Part shown: piece after piece, positions 33,399 to 43,773 of the stretch
Position numbering within the stretch: position 1 is the first letter of the stretch
Layout: each line of letters begins with the position of its first letter
Source of the DNA: Legionellaceae bacterium
GTDB lineage: Bacteria > Pseudomonadota > Gammaproteobacteria > Legionellales > Legionellaceae
Assembly (NCBI GenBank): GCA_020831865.1
Contig: JAFIFT010000015.1
Coordinates: 1 to 64,000, forward strand
Direction of reading: 5' to 3'
DNA length: 64,000 nt
Notes under the pieces: generated by a model
The model's input: the letters and a program-made list of their open reading frames with translations, nothing else
Told to the model about the DNA's origin: nothing
The model's database searches: none
Made by a program: the position numbers and the translations under genes

Positions 33399-35572
33399 CT
33401 GACCGATAAGCTACCATTCGGAGGCTCTGCCTGCACCTTGGGAGACGGTGGCGGTAACCCATTGTTGCCGGGGGCGACAAATCGATGCGGATTTTGTGAC
33501 AATGGACAGGAGGGAGGCAGAGCGTGTGAGGCTTGCCGTTCATTGACTTGCAGTTCCTCTTCCATATCCTGCCCATGCGTTGTTGCCTCCGCTTCTTCAG
33601 AAGTGGAAACGTGATTCTGCGGCTCTTCCTGGCGTAAGGGCTGAAAGGGTTGGTTGCCCGTCACCGCCTCAATGGCATCCAGCAAAAGTCTTTCCTGTGA
33701 GGGAATAAAAAAATGTAACAGGCGGCGCCACCAGACCCGTTGCTGCGTTTTAGCCTGATGAAATACCCGCTCTAATTGATGAAGAGTGCAGTGTTGAGGG
33801 GGATGCTTTCCATCCAGAATAATAATCGGGCGCTCTACCTGGTAATCCCTGCGTAGCACAGATTGGGCGTGTAAGGCGGCTAACACATGGAGCGTATCAT
33901 AGCGAGTGGCGTAAATTGCTGCCAATGACGCAAGGGAACCACTGGCAAGGATCTCATTATGCTGTTGGTTTATATTATCCGGAGCATTGACTGTCGCTTT
34001 CAGGGCTTCCAGGTTCTGACAATGGCCACGGTTTCGACTGTCTTGCAAACCTGGAAAATGCGTCGTCATTTTTTTATTTTCCTGTTGCGCTAACCAAAAA
34101 TAACTGTCTATCCCGGAGGTTCTGACGTCCTCAGACCAAATATACTTTTCTCCCCTGAGATGCATTTTTTGGCCATCATGCAAAAAACCAATGGCGACAA
34201 AGCCTGGCTTTACTTGATCTTGCACGCGCCCTTTGAAGATAGAAAAAAGTCCGGATTGTGGCACCAGGCTGTAGGAACATTTTTTTTGAAACACCGTATT
34301 TTTCGGTTTGCCTCGGTCTTGTTGTCGAGAAACGGTTTGCAGGGTTGGTGATTGGGGAGGGGAAACCAGGGGAGGTTGATGCTCCAGCGCCAGGTATGCT
34401 TTCTCACTATATTTTTTGATTTCGCCTGTGGCCAGATTGACTTTAAGGTCATGGCGTTTCGCTAACAGCTCCTCTTTGATGGGGCGCACATATTGGGGAT
34501 TTGTGAGCTGTTCTACTTCAAAACGGAAGGACCGACTGTTCAGGGAGCCATTGAGCGTGCGTGCGATGGCATTTCCTCCTTTAATCAGCTCTAACACCGC
34601 GTTGCCATCGGTTTGAATATTGGCAGGTTGCTGACGAAAGAAAAAGGGTTCTGTCACCTGTTCCAAAGACGCACAGGTTTTGAGTATCCCTGTTTTATCA
34701 ACTTGGCTTGCGGCTTTAAACAAATCGTCATTTCGTGCCTTACAGCCCAACACAATCGAATGGTTCCCGGAGTAGAGCAGTGTGCGAGAGCTTCTTTTTA
34801 ACGGCAGATAAAAGCTGGTTTCCTCATGCACTCCATGAATATCCTGGGTTTGGTATTGGGTACGCAACAGGTCGCCGGTTGCTCTGATACAGCGTTGGGC
34901 ATAGAGAATGAGTTTTTGCAGGTCACGATTGTTGGGGGTTTGGGAGTACTCATTCAGCGGTTGAACGAGACTCTCATGCAGGCGTTGTTCGGGATAACAG
35001 CGCAATAAATCCAGTTCATGAGGTATCCGTAAGAAAACGCGCAGAGCTTCATCCTTGGGGTTCTGGCAGGGTTCATATTGCTTGTCAAGTATGCGCGCAC
35101 AGCGCTCTATATCTTGCCAGTCTTTGAATGGGGTGGTATCGGATTTAGCCTCGAAATAGCGTTTGAAATGCTCGGCCGCATCGGCTCTTGCCTGGCTGGC
35201 AATGTCTGCATTTTCTAAAAAGCCGACTTCATTCTTTCGGCCTGAGGTATAAAACAGTTGCATAAAAATAATTTTTTTGATGTCTTGCTCATCAAGCGCA
35301 TTGAGCAATGCCTGGATGTGGTCATTTCCATTTGAGGCGAGATAGTCAAGTGTGGGCTTTAAATAATGCAGTGAGCGTAGAATATTGGCCATATTGTGGT
35401 TTGGCCTGTGAATGATTGTGCCATCATGACAGGTATAGGTGAAATTGGCAGATATCCATCGGCCTCTAAAATCGGTATAGGGCTTCTGGTAGACTTTTTC
35501 ACCAATATAAGCAGCCGCTTCTATCACAGCCGGGTCTTTGATAAAGGTTCGGGCTATTGCATATTTTATCAT
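33395..35572 (-). CDS. SidE/Dup phosphodiesterase-like protein, candidate Dot/Icm effector
   Basis: A 725-residue protein from the ATG at 35572, with GGAAG 7 nt upstream; a GTG at 35614 would add 14 residues. The N-terminal ~260 residues resemble the phosphodiesterase domain of Legionella SidE effectors and of the deubiquitinases DupA/DupB: His59 in [14 protein letters not shown], Glu115 in SGRKNEVGF, His185 in [11 protein letters not shown]. The 56- and 126-residue spacings are close to the catalytic His-Glu-His of SdeA. That domain cleaves ADP-ribosylated ubiquitin, or reverses phosphoribosyl-ubiquitination in Dups. No mono-ADP-ribosyltransferase motif was seen. The middle and C-terminal parts match nothing I know; residues about 650-690 are acidic (EEAEATT, MEEELQ) and the end is Pro/Ser-rich. 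There are no membrane segments. Effector status is inference. Confidence 0.65.
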   Translation of the reverse strand: MIKYAIARTFIKDPAVIEAAAYIGEKVYQKPYTDFRGRWISANFTYTCHDGTIIHRPNHNMANILRSLHYLKPTLDYLASNGNDHIQALLNALDEQDIKKIIFMQLFYTSGRKNEVGFLENADIASQARADAAEHFKRYFEAKSDTTPFKDWQDIERCARILDKQYEPCQNPKDEALRVFLRIPHELDLLRCYPEQRLHESLVQPLNEYSQTPNNRDLQKLILYAQRCIRATGDLLRTQYQTQDIHGVHEETSFYLPLKRSSRTLLYSGNHSIVLGCKARNDDLFKAASQVDKTGILKTCASLEQVTEPFFFRQQPANIQTDGNAVLELIKGGNAIARTLNGSLNSRSFRFEVEQLTNPQYVRPIKEELLAKRHDLKVNLATGEIKKYSEKAYLALEHQPPLVSPPQSPTLQTVSRQQDRGKPKNTVFQKKCSYSLVPQSGLFSIFKGRVQDQVKPGFVAIGFLHDGQKMHLRGEKYIWSEDVRTSGIDSYFWLAQQENKKMTTHFPGLQDSRNRGHCQNLEALKATVNAPDNINQQHNEILASGSLASLAAIYATRYDTLHVLAALHAQSVLRRDYQVERPIIILDGKHPPQHCTLHQLERVFHQAKTQQRVWWRRLLHFFIPSQERLLLDAIEAVTGNQPFQPLRQEEPQNHVSTSEEAEATTHGQDMEEELQVNERQASHALPPSCPLSQNPHRFVAPGNNGLPPPSPKVQAEPPNGSLSVS

Positions 35573-35759
35573 GATCCGGCTTCCAGCAGGGCTATCTTGA
35601 TAACAAATATACACTAAGTTTATTACCTAAACATTAAGGGTTGTATTGTGGTTTATTATTTTTCGTTATACTGTTACTGATGGAGCAGGGCGAACTTCGA
35701 ATTAGTGGCTTTTTGTGCTATAGTTGCTGCTCATTTTGGATGATATATTGAGGAATATC

Positions 35760-35954
35760 ATGACTGCCTCTGAGAAAAAAATCCCCTGTGCACAAAAAGA
35801 ATATACTGTGCACAAAAAAGACCTGCCTTTGAGTTGCCCAACGGATGACATGCTGCTGTGGAACGCACATCCCAAAGTCTATTTGCCTATTGAAGAAACC
35901 GGTAAGGAACGCTGTCCCTATTGCAGCGCAGTTTTTGTCCTTGCCAGGGATTAA
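35760..35954 (+). CDS. zinc-finger (zf-CHCC/NDUFS6-like) small protein
   Basis: A 64-residue protein from the ATG at 35760, with GAGGAA upstream. The Cys/His pattern fits the CHCC zinc-binding fold: SCPTDDMLLWNAHPKVYLPIE, then RCPYCSAVFVL. Homologues are small, widespread in proteobacteria and commonly found beside heptosyltransferase or ilvE genes; the related eukaryotic domain is a complex I subunit. The molecular role is unknown. The downstream GT9 gene starts with TTG only 3 bp after this stop, so the two are coupled. Confidence 0.9.
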   Translation: MTASEKKIPCAQKEYTVHKKDLPLSCPTDDMLLWNAHPKVYLPIEETGKERCPYCSAVFVLARD

Positions 35955-35957
35955 GCC

Positions 35958-37004
35958 TTGAGCAACTTATCTGAACAACCCTTATCGTTGTGTCTGGTAC
36001 GCTTATCAGCGCTGGGGGATGTCTTGATGTGTTTGCCGGCTATTCGGCGACTGCAAGATAGTTTTCCCAATTTGCACATGAGCTGGATTATTTCACGACC
36101 CGCCTATGATTTGGTGGCCGGTCTGGACGGGGTGGAATTTGTGGTGATTGATAAACCCTCGACTCCCGCAGATTATTGGCGATTTTATAGACAAATGCGT
36201 TCGCGTCGTTTTGATATCCTATTGGCCGCCCAGGCCAGCTTTCGTGCCAATCTGCTATACCCACTGATTTCTGCCCGGCGTAAAATTGGTTATGATCGTC
36301 TGCGGGCTAAAGATGGACACTTTTTAATGATAAAGGAGTCGATCTCAGCCGGCCATGAGCATACCCTGGAAGGGTTTTTAAAATTTGCCGATGCTGTCGG
36401 GGCGCAGGACTTTCCTCTGCGTTGGGATATCCCTTTGGAGGCGCAACACCATGCCTTTGCCGAGGCGAATTTACCGAAAGAAGGGCCGATATTGCTTGTC
36501 AATCCGGCGGCCAGCAAAGCAGAACGCAGCTGGCCTGTTGAGCGGTATATTGCGGTGATGCGGCATGCTCGCCAACAGTGGGCGTGCCAATTAGTATTAA
36601 CTGGGGGGCCAGGAGCCTATGACCGACAATTGGCGGATGCGATTTTAGCGCAGGTTGACGCTGTCGATCTGGTCGGAAAAACACAACCTCGGCAACTCCT
36701 GGCGGTCATCAAGCGGGCTGATGCCCTGTTGTGCCCGGATACCGGCCCTTCCCACATGGCCACGGCCGTCAACACCCCGGTTGTCGCTTTGCATGCGGTG
36801 ACGTCATCACGGGTGTCTGGTCCTTACCTTTTTCAGCATTTGGCGGTGGATTATTACGAACAGGCGGTAGTGGAAGTATTACATAAGACACCTGCCCAGA
36901 CTATCTGGGGTACCCATGCGCACGGAGCACACACCATGGAGCTGATTCCCGTGCAGGATGTGATTGATAAACTGGCCATTATTTTTTCCACAGATACGGT
37001 CTGA
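35958..37004 (+). CDS. glycosyltransferase family 9 (lipopolysaccharide heptosyltransferase-like)
   Basis: A 348-residue GT-B enzyme. The N-terminal LVRLSALGDVLMCLPAIRRL, the AAQASFRANLLYP segment, NPAASKAERSWPVERY and the donor-binding CPDTGPSHMATAVNTPVVAL are GT9 signatures, closest to WaaC (heptosyltransferase I). It probably adds a heptose or related sugar to the LPS inner core at the cytoplasmic membrane face. The start is TTG at 35958, supported by AGGGA at 35945-35949 inside the end of the zinc-finger gene; no ATG is available nearby. No other LPS genes are in the window. Confidence 0.9.
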   Translation: MSNLSEQPLSLCLVRLSALGDVLMCLPAIRRLQDSFPNLHMSWIISRPAYDLVAGLDGVEFVVIDKPSTPADYWRFYRQMRSRRFDILLAAQASFRANLLYPLISARRKIGYDRLRAKDGHFLMIKESISAGHEHTLEGFLKFADAVGAQDFPLRWDIPLEAQHHAFAEANLPKEGPILLVNPAASKAERSWPVERYIAVMRHARQQWACQLVLTGGPGAYDRQLADAILAQVDAVDLVGKTQPRQLLAVIKRADALLCPDTGPSHMATAVNTPVVALHAVTSSRVSGPYLFQHLAVDYYEQAVVEVLHKTPAQTIWGTHAHGAHTMELIPVQDVIDKLAIIFSTDTV

Positions 37005-37024
37005 GGTTAGATAGAGCGCTGCCT

Positions 37025-38767
37025 CTAGTGTGTTTCTAAACAAGAGTCCGATGATTTCTTTTTTGGCTCGCTATTGCTGCTACGCAAATCTTTACGCAGA
37101 ATCTTGCCGACATTACTTTTGGGCAGCTCGCTACAAAACGCGACCTGGCGCGGCACTTTGTAACCTGTCAGGGAATGGTGGCAATAATCGCGGATATCTT
37201 TTTCTGACAAACTGCTGTTTTTACTGACGACAAAGGCTTTGACGATTTCGCCGCCTTGTGCATTCGGGACACCAATCACTGCTACTTCCAAAACATCAGG
37301 ATGGCTTGCAATGCATTGTTCGACTTCATTGGGGTACACATTAAAGCCACTGACGTTAATCATATCTTTTTTGCGATCAACAATGGTAAAAAATCCCTCA
37401 TCATCCATGATGGCAATATCGCCGGTATAGAGCCAGCCTTCTCGCAGCACCTGTGCCGTTTCGTCTGGACGTTGCCAATAGCCGAGCATAATTTGCGGCC
37501 CTTTGGCAATGAGTTCTCCGGGTTTACCCGGGGCGACCTCATGACCGGCGTCATCGATCAGGCGAATGTCGGTTGAGGGGGCCGGGATACCAATACTGCC
37601 GATTTTGATTGTGCCACCCAAGGGATTGACCGTCAGTAAAGGCGAAGACTCGGTCAGGCCATAGCCTTCGATAATAGGGGTGCCCACCAGTGCCTCCCAG
37701 TGTTTAGCGACCGGAACATGTAAGGACATGCCCCCGGCGACTGCCGCTTTCATATTTTTGGGCGGATTTTTAATAAACCAGGGTTCATGGATGATGCTGT
37801 TAAACAAGGTGTTGACCGCACTGGTCCAGCTAATCGGGTAGCGGCTAAACGCTTTTTTGAGATTGGCCGCGGGCCGTGGTGAGGGGATTAAAATATTGTG
37901 GGCCCCCATAAAATAAAAACCCATCAGATTTACGGTAAAGGCAAAAATATGATATAGCGGCAGGGCGGTCAGAATGGTTTCTTTGGCGGCTTCGATATGA
38001 TTCCGGGTCATGGCCAGCATTTGCAGCATATTCGACATGAGATTGGCATGGGAGAGCATCGCTCCCTTGGCAACGCCGGTGGTGCCACCGGTATATTGTA
38101 ATAAAGCCAGATCATCGGCTGCCATTGTTGCGTTATATTGCATGAGTTTTTGTGCCGGTTCGTCAATGGCTTTTCCCTGTCGCAGGGCTTCCTGCAAGGG
38201 GGTCAGGCTTAAGGTTGTTTTCGGAATGGACCGGTGAATATACCTTTGCACAAAACGAATTAAAGCGCCTGGCAATGCCGGGAAGAAATCACTGATACCG
38301 ACGGTGATAACCTCCTGAATGGTGGTTTTGGGCAGCACATTAATCAACTTGTCGCTGAACATGTCAATGATGACCAGTACCTTGACGCCGGCATCAGAAA
38401 ACTGATGGATCATTTCGGGTTCGGTATAAAGCGGGTTGGTATTGACCAGAACACAGGCGGCTTTTAAAACACCAAACACAATGACCGGATAGGCCAGACA
38501 ATTCGGCAGCTGAATGGCGACCCGATCACCAGCCGAGAGCCCCAGGTTTTCCCGCAGGTAACAGGCGAAGGCATCAGAAAGCTGGTCGACTTGCTGATAG
38601 TTTAAACTGGCGCTTAACCCATTGGGCATGCATTGGGTAAAGGCGGTCAATTGCGAATACTGTCGCGCAACGTCTCGAATCATGGCTGGTAAATGTGGGG
38701 CGGGCAGGGGCTGAATTTCTACCGGGGTACCCGAAACATAGTGTTGCCGCCATAATCGTTGACCCAT
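37025..38767 (-). CDS. fadD: long-chain fatty acid--CoA ligase
   Basis: A 580-residue adenylate-forming enzyme. The AMP-binding P-loop is QYTGGTTGVAKGAMLSHANL; GYGLTESSPLL is the A4/A5 region; GWLYTGDIAIMDDEGFF, DRKKDMINVSGFNVYP and the C-terminal Lys in SNVGKILRKDLR complete the family set. It activates imported or recycled fatty acids to acyl-CoA for beta-oxidation or lipid synthesis at the inner membrane. It stands alone, convergent with the GT9 gene. Host-derived fatty acids are a plausible substrate in an intracellular bacterium. Confidence 0.95.
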   Translation of the reverse strand: MGQRLWRQHYVSGTPVEIQPLPAPHLPAMIRDVARQYSQLTAFTQCMPNGLSASLNYQQVDQLSDAFACYLRENLGLSAGDRVAIQLPNCLAYPVIVFGVLKAACVLVNTNPLYTEPEMIHQFSDAGVKVLVIIDMFSDKLINVLPKTTIQEVITVGISDFFPALPGALIRFVQRYIHRSIPKTTLSLTPLQEALRQGKAIDEPAQKLMQYNATMAADDLALLQYTGGTTGVAKGAMLSHANLMSNMLQMLAMTRNHIEAAKETILTALPLYHIFAFTVNLMGFYFMGAHNILIPSPRPAANLKKAFSRYPISWTSAVNTLFNSIIHEPWFIKNPPKNMKAAVAGGMSLHVPVAKHWEALVGTPIIEGYGLTESSPLLTVNPLGGTIKIGSIGIPAPSTDIRLIDDAGHEVAPGKPGELIAKGPQIMLGYWQRPDETAQVLREGWLYTGDIAIMDDEGFFTIVDRKKDMINVSGFNVYPNEVEQCIASHPDVLEVAVIGVPNAQGGEIVKAFVVSKNSSLSEKDIRDYCHHSLTGYKVPRQVAFCSELPKSNVGKILRKDLRSSNSEPKKKSSDSCLETH

Positions 38768-39164
38768 GCCTTTCCCCCAAGTGCTTGTGCTTCTCGTTAG
38801 TATTATATTGCGCTTTTCCTGTGACCCAGCATCAGACAGAACGCGTATCTGGCTTTGCTATCCCGTAGCTCCGTGGCACTGCCACCGCATTTTGAGGCGA
38901 CAGGGATATCTTCTATATTACAAGAGTGGAACCGGATTGCAACTATTTAAAAAACAGGAGCTTGCCCTGTCGCTGCCGCGAAAGGATAGGAGTCAGGGTT
39001 GGACAATAAAAATTGCAGAAATTTTTTGATTTTAGCGCGGCACTAACGTACCATAAAAAGACGTTTTTTTTTCAATAGCCCTTGCGCCAGGTAAAAGTAC
39101 AGGATTGCCGCGTAAGGTTTTAGCTTTACTATTTCTTAGCACATATAATTGGCAAGGAGCATCC
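38768..39164. other. intergenic region between fadD and the outer-membrane protein gene
   Basis: 397 bp with no gene that I can support. It should hold divergent promoters for fadD and the beta-barrel gene. TATAAT at 39144-39149 is a consensus -10, but it lies too close to the ribosome site at 39153-39158 to be convincing for the downstream gene. No repeat was seen. Confidence 0.5.
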
Positions 39165-39908
39165 ATGACACACCTGCGAGTTTTATCCATAGCTGCCACT
39201 ATGCTCACCTGCATACAGGCGAGTGCGGGCACGATGGGGCCGGTTGGTCCACAACAGAGCTGGGTTGCTACGATCAGCGCTGGTCCGGTATGGGCAAGAG
39301 GCGGCAAGACGCAGACGTTTTTTCTGGATCCAGCGATTGAAAAGACCTATACGGTCAGAAAGTCCAGCAATGCACTCGCTAGTGGCGAGCTGTTTGTGGG
39401 GATGCAATGGGCGCTGTCCTCACGGTGGCTGGGTCAAATGGGGCTGGCAGTAGCGGCCAGCGGCAATGCCAGAGTACGGGGCGAGATATGGGACGATGCT
39501 GACCCGGAATTTAACAACTATCTTTATCAGTATAAAGTACGCAACACCCGTATAGCCGTGAAAGGCAAATTGCTGTATGACAAAGGCTACTGGGCGATGC
39601 CTTGGGTAAGTGCCAGCCTTGGGGCAGGACGCAACCGCGCGCATCGCTTTACCAATACGCCGGTGATTTTTGAAGCCTTAGCCAATCCCAATTTTACGAA
39701 TCACAGTAGGACGGCGTTTACCTATACTCTAGGCGCTGGGCTACAAACAGCACTCAATGAACATTGGCAGGTAGGGTTGGGCTATGAATTTGCCGACTGG
39801 GGCAAAAGTGCGCTGGGTAGGGCAGACGGTCAGACGCGTAATAGCGGACCCAAGCTCAATCATCTTTACACCAATGGCGTTTTATTAAATCTCACCTACC
39901 TGGCGTAA
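39165..39908 (+). CDS. outer-membrane beta-barrel protein (Legionella/Coxiella MGPVG type)
   Basis: A 247-residue exported protein from the ATG at 39165 with AAGGAG at 39153. The signal peptide (about 1-20) is followed by TMGPVG, a short motif common at the mature start of Legionella and Coxiella outer-membrane proteins. The rest is rich in alternating hydrophobic/aromatic strands (SGELFVGMQWAL, WQVGLGYEFADWGK) and closes with a hydrophobic strand ending in LTYLA, as expected of an 8-stranded OmpA/opacity-type barrel. Function unknown; probably a surface porin or adhesin. A wrecked exported-protein gene follows 11 bp downstream. Confidence 0.85.
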   Translation: MTHLRVLSIAATMLTCIQASAGTMGPVGPQQSWVATISAGPVWARGGKTQTFFLDPAIEKTYTVRKSSNALASGELFVGMQWALSSRWLGQMGLAVAASGNARVRGEIWDDADPEFNNYLYQYKVRNTRIAVKGKLLYDKGYWAMPWVSASLGAGRNRAHRFTNTPVIFEALANPNFTNHSRTAFTYTLGAGLQTALNEHWQVGLGYEFADWGKSALGRADGQTRNSGPKLNHLYTNGVLLNLTYLA

Positions 39909-39919
39909 GGATAGCAGGC

Positions 39920-40282
39920 ATGCGCAAAATGATCAGAAAGGTTTTACGAAATAATCCTCTGATGGTGCTATTCTTTTCGCTGTTCTGGGCAACCGCTCAG
40001 GCTGCAAGCCCACTGTGGACCATGGTGCCGGCAGCGGGCTCTAACCCCACCCAAACCACTTTCATTGGAAGTCATCAATGATGCCCTTAGCGTTCTGAGT
40101 GCCAATGCAATTACAGTCAGCAGCTATGCTGACTGTCCCGAGCTGGATGTTGTTGACAGTGATTGCACCAGTGTGGCACCTGGGGCTTGCATGGCTAATC
40201 CCACTAACTGTGCTGCCCAGCGTTGTCGAGACTGGTATCTTCCTGCAAGAAATGAGCTGAATGCAGTCCACAGTGCGCTGTG
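39920..40282 (+). pseudogene. remnant of an exported DUF1566 (Lcl C-terminal) domain protein
   Basis: An ATG at 39920 opens a signal-peptide-like start (MVLFFSLFWATAQAASPLWTM, then VPAAGSNPTQT) in frame 2 that stops near 40082. A different frame from about 40065 to 40282 reads LEVINDALSVLSANAI and then the DUF1566 signature CAAQRCRDWYLPARNELNAVHSAL before a stop. The two pieces match the beginning and part of the C-terminal domain of the same kind of protein in Legionella-related bacteria, with the middle missing and a frameshift between. I infer a deletion plus frameshift. Such proteins are exported and often repeated within a genome. Confidence 0.7.
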
Positions 40283-40695
40283 ATCCAACAACGAACCGGT
40301 GAAGTGTGAAATCTTGACTGCTGATTTTTGTGAGCGGGTGGTGCATCACTGGGTAATTAATCAATTGAATCCTTTGTTTGATCAACATTTATTTATGACA
40401 ACTATGCCTGTCGCGAGGGGCAGGGGGGCGCATCTGGGTACTGTAAAAAAATCAGAGCACTTTAATTTCGCTCGCGATGGTTGGGTGTTGAAGTTGGATA
40501 TCCATGCGGTTTTTATGGCCAGAGTCAAAGGGCATCACCCCCTGTGTAGCGCTGGTCCCCGGCATCAATGGCCCGCGACAAAGGCTACCGCCACCGCAGG
40601 AATGAACCCATGCCCACAAGTTGCGGCATGAGGGCTATACAGCGCTCCGTATCCGGTTTATCCTTTCGTCCATGAAAACCGGCCGGGGGGAGACT
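40283..40695. other. intergenic region before coaBC
   Basis: About 410 bp without a supported gene. An open frame of 110 codons (40299-40631) has no recognisable motif and odd composition; it may be further debris of the DUF1566 gene. The coaBC promoter should lie here, but no clear -35/-10 pair stands out. Confidence 0.45.
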
Positions 40696-41901
40696 GTGAA
40701 TAGTTTGCACAATAAGAATGTGGTTTTGGGTATATGCGGAGGGATAGCCGCCTATAAAGCCTGTTGGTTAATTCGTGACTTGCAGCGAGAGGGGGCCAAT
40801 GTTCGGGTGGTTCTGACCGCTTCGGCAGAGCATTTTGTGAGTCCCTTGAGTGTACAGGCCTTAAGTGGTTATCCGGTGCGCAGGGAACGTTTTGATTCAG
40901 AGGCTGAGCGGGCGATGAGCCATATTGAGCTGGCGCGTTGGGCCGATTTTTTGCTCATAGCGCCCGCTACCGCCAACACTTTGGCACGCTTGGCGCAGGG
41001 AATGGCCGATGATCTGCTGAGTACCTTGTATCTGGCAACTGAAGCAGCAGTGGTTATCTGTCCGGCCATGAACCGGCAAATGTGGCAGCATCCGGCGGTG
41101 CGAACCAATATGCAGACCCTGCAACAGCGCGGCCACTTGCTGGTGGAGCCGGGGCTGGGTGAGCAGGCTTGCGGTGAATATGGCAGTGGGCGTTTGGCGG
41201 ATTTGGCAACTATTATTGATGCGCTGGCCATGTTTTCGATTACAGGCAGCCTGCGGGGCGAAAAAGTGCTGATCACCGCAGGTCCGACGCAGGAGCCGCT
41301 CGATCCGGTGCGTTATCTCACCAATCGCAGTTCCGGAAAAATGGGCTATGCTCTGGCGCAGGCGGCGGTGTTTGCCGGAGCTGAAGTCACCTTAGTATCC
41401 GGTCCGGTAGCACTTCCTCCTCCGTCGGGGCTGCAGTATATCGCAGTGCGTACCGCCCTGGACATGCACACAGCGGCGATGGCCAATCTGCAGGAGGGGA
41501 TGGTGGTGCTGGCATGCGCGGCGGTTGCGGATTATCGTCCAGCCACGCCGGCAGAACAGAAAATCAAAAAACAGGGGGAGACGCTCTCGCTGCAATTGGT
41601 GCAAAATCCCGATATTATTGCCGATATGGCGCAAAGCAAAAGGGCTAAAATGCTCATTGGTTTTGCGGCAGAAACCGAAAACCTGCTTGAACATGCGCGG
41701 CAAAAACGCCAACGCAAGGGATTGGACTTTATTATCGCCAATCCTGTGGGGGCGGAGTGTGGTTTTGAGCAGATCAACAATCAGGCTACTATCATCGGCG
41801 CGGCAAAGGAGCAGGTCTTGCCCTTGCTGCATAAGCGCGATCTGGCGGCACAAATCATTGCATTTATCGCACAAAATCTGCAAAATATCGCGCAAGTTTG
41901 A
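40696..41901 (+). CDS. coaBC: bifunctional phosphopantothenoylcysteine decarboxylase / phosphopantothenate--cysteine ligase
   Basis: A 401-residue enzyme for two steps of coenzyme A synthesis. The N-terminal flavoprotein CoaC half has [17 protein letters not shown], the active-site His in [21 protein letters not shown] and [12 protein letters not shown]; the CoaB half has [29 protein letters not shown] and the KIKK loop (EQKIKKQG). The start is taken as GTG 40696, just after GGGGGGAG at 40685-40692, which gives the usual N-terminus; ATG 40672 is an alternative. First gene of coaBC-dut-algC-trmB, the order known from Pseudomonas. Confidence 0.95.
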   Translation: MNSLHNKNVVLGICGGIAAYKACWLIRDLQREGANVRVVLTASAEHFVSPLSVQALSGYPVRRERFDSEAERAMSHIELARWADFLLIAPATANTLARLAQGMADDLLSTLYLATEAAVVICPAMNRQMWQHPAVRTNMQTLQQRGHLLVEPGLGEQACGEYGSGRLADLATIIDALAMFSITGSLRGEKVLITAGPTQEPLDPVRYLTNRSSGKMGYALAQAAVFAGAEVTLVSGPVALPPPSGLQYIAVRTALDMHTAAMANLQEGMVVLACAAVADYRPATPAEQKIKKQGETLSLQLVQNPDIIADMAQSKRAKMLIGFAAETENLLEHARQKRQRKGLDFIIANPVGAECGFEQINNQATIIGAAKEQVLPLLHKRDLAAQIIAFIAQNLQNIAQV

Positions 41902-41911
41902 GAGGAGCGGC

Positions 41912-42373
41912 ATGATGACAAAACCCATACAATTAAAAATACTGGATCCCCGTTTGGGCCAGGCTTTCCCCTTACCAGAATACGCGACCAGCGGTTCAGC
42001 GGGTCTTGACCTGCGGGCCTGTCTTGACGCTCCCCTGCAATTGGCACCGGGCGAAACGCAGCTGATACCAACCGGTTTGGCGATGTATATTGCCGATCCG
42101 GCCTTGGCGGCGGTGATTTTACCGCGTTCAGGTCTGGGTCATAAACACGGTATTGTGCTTGGCAATCTGGTGGGATTGATTGATTCCGATTACCAGGGTG
42201 AGCTCAAGCTGTCCTGCTGGAATCGTTCTACTGATCATTTTACGATAGAACCAGGCGACCGTATGGCGCAGTTGGTGTTCGTGCCCGTAGTGCAGGCGCA
42301 ATTTCAGTTGGTTGATGAATTTGTTGCCACCGCGCGCGGCGAAGGGGGCTTTGGCAGCTCGGGAACCGCATGA
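41912..42373 (+). CDS. dut: deoxyuridine 5'-triphosphate nucleotidohydrolase
   Basis: A 153-residue trimeric dUTPase. The five motifs are in order: [43 protein letters not shown] and [10 protein letters not shown]. It keeps uracil out of DNA and supplies dUMP for thymidylate. The ATG at 41912 follows GAGGAG at 41902-41907, so the gene starts 10 bp after coaBC. Its stop overlaps the algC start by 4 bp. Confidence 0.97.
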   Translation: MMTKPIQLKILDPRLGQAFPLPEYATSGSAGLDLRACLDAPLQLAPGETQLIPTGLAMYIADPALAAVILPRSGLGHKHGIVLGNLVGLIDSDYQGELKLSCWNRSTDHFTIEPGDRMAQLVFVPVVQAQFQLVDEFVATARGEGGFGSSGTA

Positions 42374-43773
42374 TGACCTATCAACAGCGCCCGGTCGACG
42401 CCTCGGTCTTTCGGGCTTACGATATTCGCGGCATTATTGGCCAGGAACTGGATGCGGATGCCTACTACAGCATTGGCCTTGCGTTTGCGTGCCGGATGAA
42501 AATGATGGCCCGGGATACGGTATTTTTAGCGCGGGACGGGCGCTTAACCAGTACGCAGCTGGCAGATGCGCTGGCGCAGGGGTTAATCGACAGTGGAATG
42601 CAGGTTTTTGATCTGGGAGAAGTCGCAACACCGGTTCTGTATTATGCAACCGCTACCCAATCTGCTGATTGCGGTATGATGGTGACCGGCAGCCACAATC
42701 CGGCTGAGTATAACGGGATTAAAATGGTGCTGGCCGGCAAAACCATGGTGGCAGAGGACATTCAGGAGCTGTTTGAGCTGGTGTGCAACGCAACACGCTT
42801 ACATGGGCAGGGGGTACGCCGGAGCATGCCGCTGTTGGAGCAGTATTGCCAGCGGATTGTGCAGGATATTAACCTGCAGCGCCCCTTGAAAGTGGTGGTG
42901 GATGGGGGCAATGGGGTAGCTGGACCGACCCTCCCGGCCGTACTGAGCCGTTTGGGCTGTGAAGTCATCCCTTTGTATTGTGAGGTCGATGGCCGGTTTC
43001 CCAATCACCATCCTGATCCGACGATTCCCGAGAATTTGGTTGATCTTGCCGAAGCGGTATTGGCGCATCAGGCGGATATCGGTTTGGCTTTTGATGGGGA
43101 TGCCGATCGCCTTGGGGTACTGACCGAACGCGCGCAGATTATCTGGCCCGATCGCTTGATGATGTTTTATGCCCGCGATCTGTTGGCCCAACATGCGGAT
43201 GCGAAAATTGTATTTGATGTTAAATGCAGCAATTTTTTGCGTCAGACGATCGAACAATGTGGGGGACAGGCTATTATGTGCCCGACCGGCCACTCCATTG
43301 TCAAAGGGGTGATGCGCGCTGAAAATGCCGTGCTGGCCGGAGAAATGAGCGGACATATTTTTTTCAATGATCGCTGGTATGGTTTTGATGACGCGCTGTA
43401 TAGCGCGTGTCGATTATTGGAAATACTCAGCCGCTCTGAACAGTCGGTCAGCCAACAGTTTGCCAGTATTCCGGAAGGTATCAATACCCCGGAAATCAAA
43501 TTACCGATTGCCGAAGCGGAAAAATTTGTGTTTATGGAGCGCTTTGCCAGAGAAGCGGTCTTTCCTGAGTCCAATTCTATCAAAATTGATGGGTTACGGG
43601 TTGAGTTTGCCAAAGGTTGGGGGCTGCTGCGTGCCTCCAATACCACGCCTTGTCTGGTCATGCGCTTTGAGGCTGAAGATGAGGCGGAGTTGCGGCGAAT
43701 CCAGAGCTTGTTTCGTCAGGAATTACAGCGAATGCATCCGGTTTTGGCTCGGGCACTGAATGAGGTCATATGA
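42370..43773 (+). CDS. algC: phosphomannomutase/phosphoglucomutase
   Basis: A 467-residue alpha-D-phosphohexomutase. [11 protein letters not shown] opens domain 1; the phosphoserine is in [16 protein letters not shown]; the metal loop is [11 protein letters not shown]; the sugar-binding loop is [15 protein letters not shown]; the phosphate-binding loop is [16 protein letters not shown]. It makes mannose-1-phosphate or glucose-1-phosphate for LPS and polysaccharide synthesis. It is coupled to dut and to trmB by 4-bp overlaps. Confidence 0.96.
   Translation: MMTYQQRPVDASVFRAYDIRGIIGQELDADAYYSIGLAFACRMKMMARDTVFLARDGRLTSTQLADALAQGLIDSGMQVFDLGEVATPVLYYATATQSADCGMMVTGSHNPAEYNGIKMVLAGKTMVAEDIQELFELVCNATRLHGQGVRRSMPLLEQYCQRIVQDINLQRPLKVVVDGGNGVAGPTLPAVLSRLGCEVIPLYCEVDGRFPNHHPDPTIPENLVDLAEAVLAHQADIGLAFDGDADRLGVLTERAQIIWPDRLMMFYARDLLAQHADAKIVFDVKCSNFLRQTIEQCGGQAIMCPTGHSIVKGVMRAENAVLAGEMSGHIFFNDRWYGFDDALYSACRLLEILSRSEQSVSQQFASIPEGINTPEIKLPIAEAEKFVFMERFAREAVFPESNSIKIDGLRVEFAKGWGLLRASNTTPCLVMRFEAEDEAELRRIQSLFRQELQRMHPVLARALNEVI

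Noticed and set aside
33395..35572. Full SidE-type ubiquitin ligase
   Set aside because: No mono-ADP-ribosyltransferase motif (R-S-ExE) was found and the protein is half the length of SidE; only the phosphodiesterase resemblance is kept.
39144..39149. TATAAT as the promoter of the outer-membrane protein gene
   Set aside because: It would start transcription inside or just before the ribosome-binding site, leaving almost no leader.
40299..40631. Open frame of 110 codons before coaBC
   Set aside because: No recognisable motif, odd composition, and it runs into the coaBC leader; probably debris of the neighbouring pseudogene.
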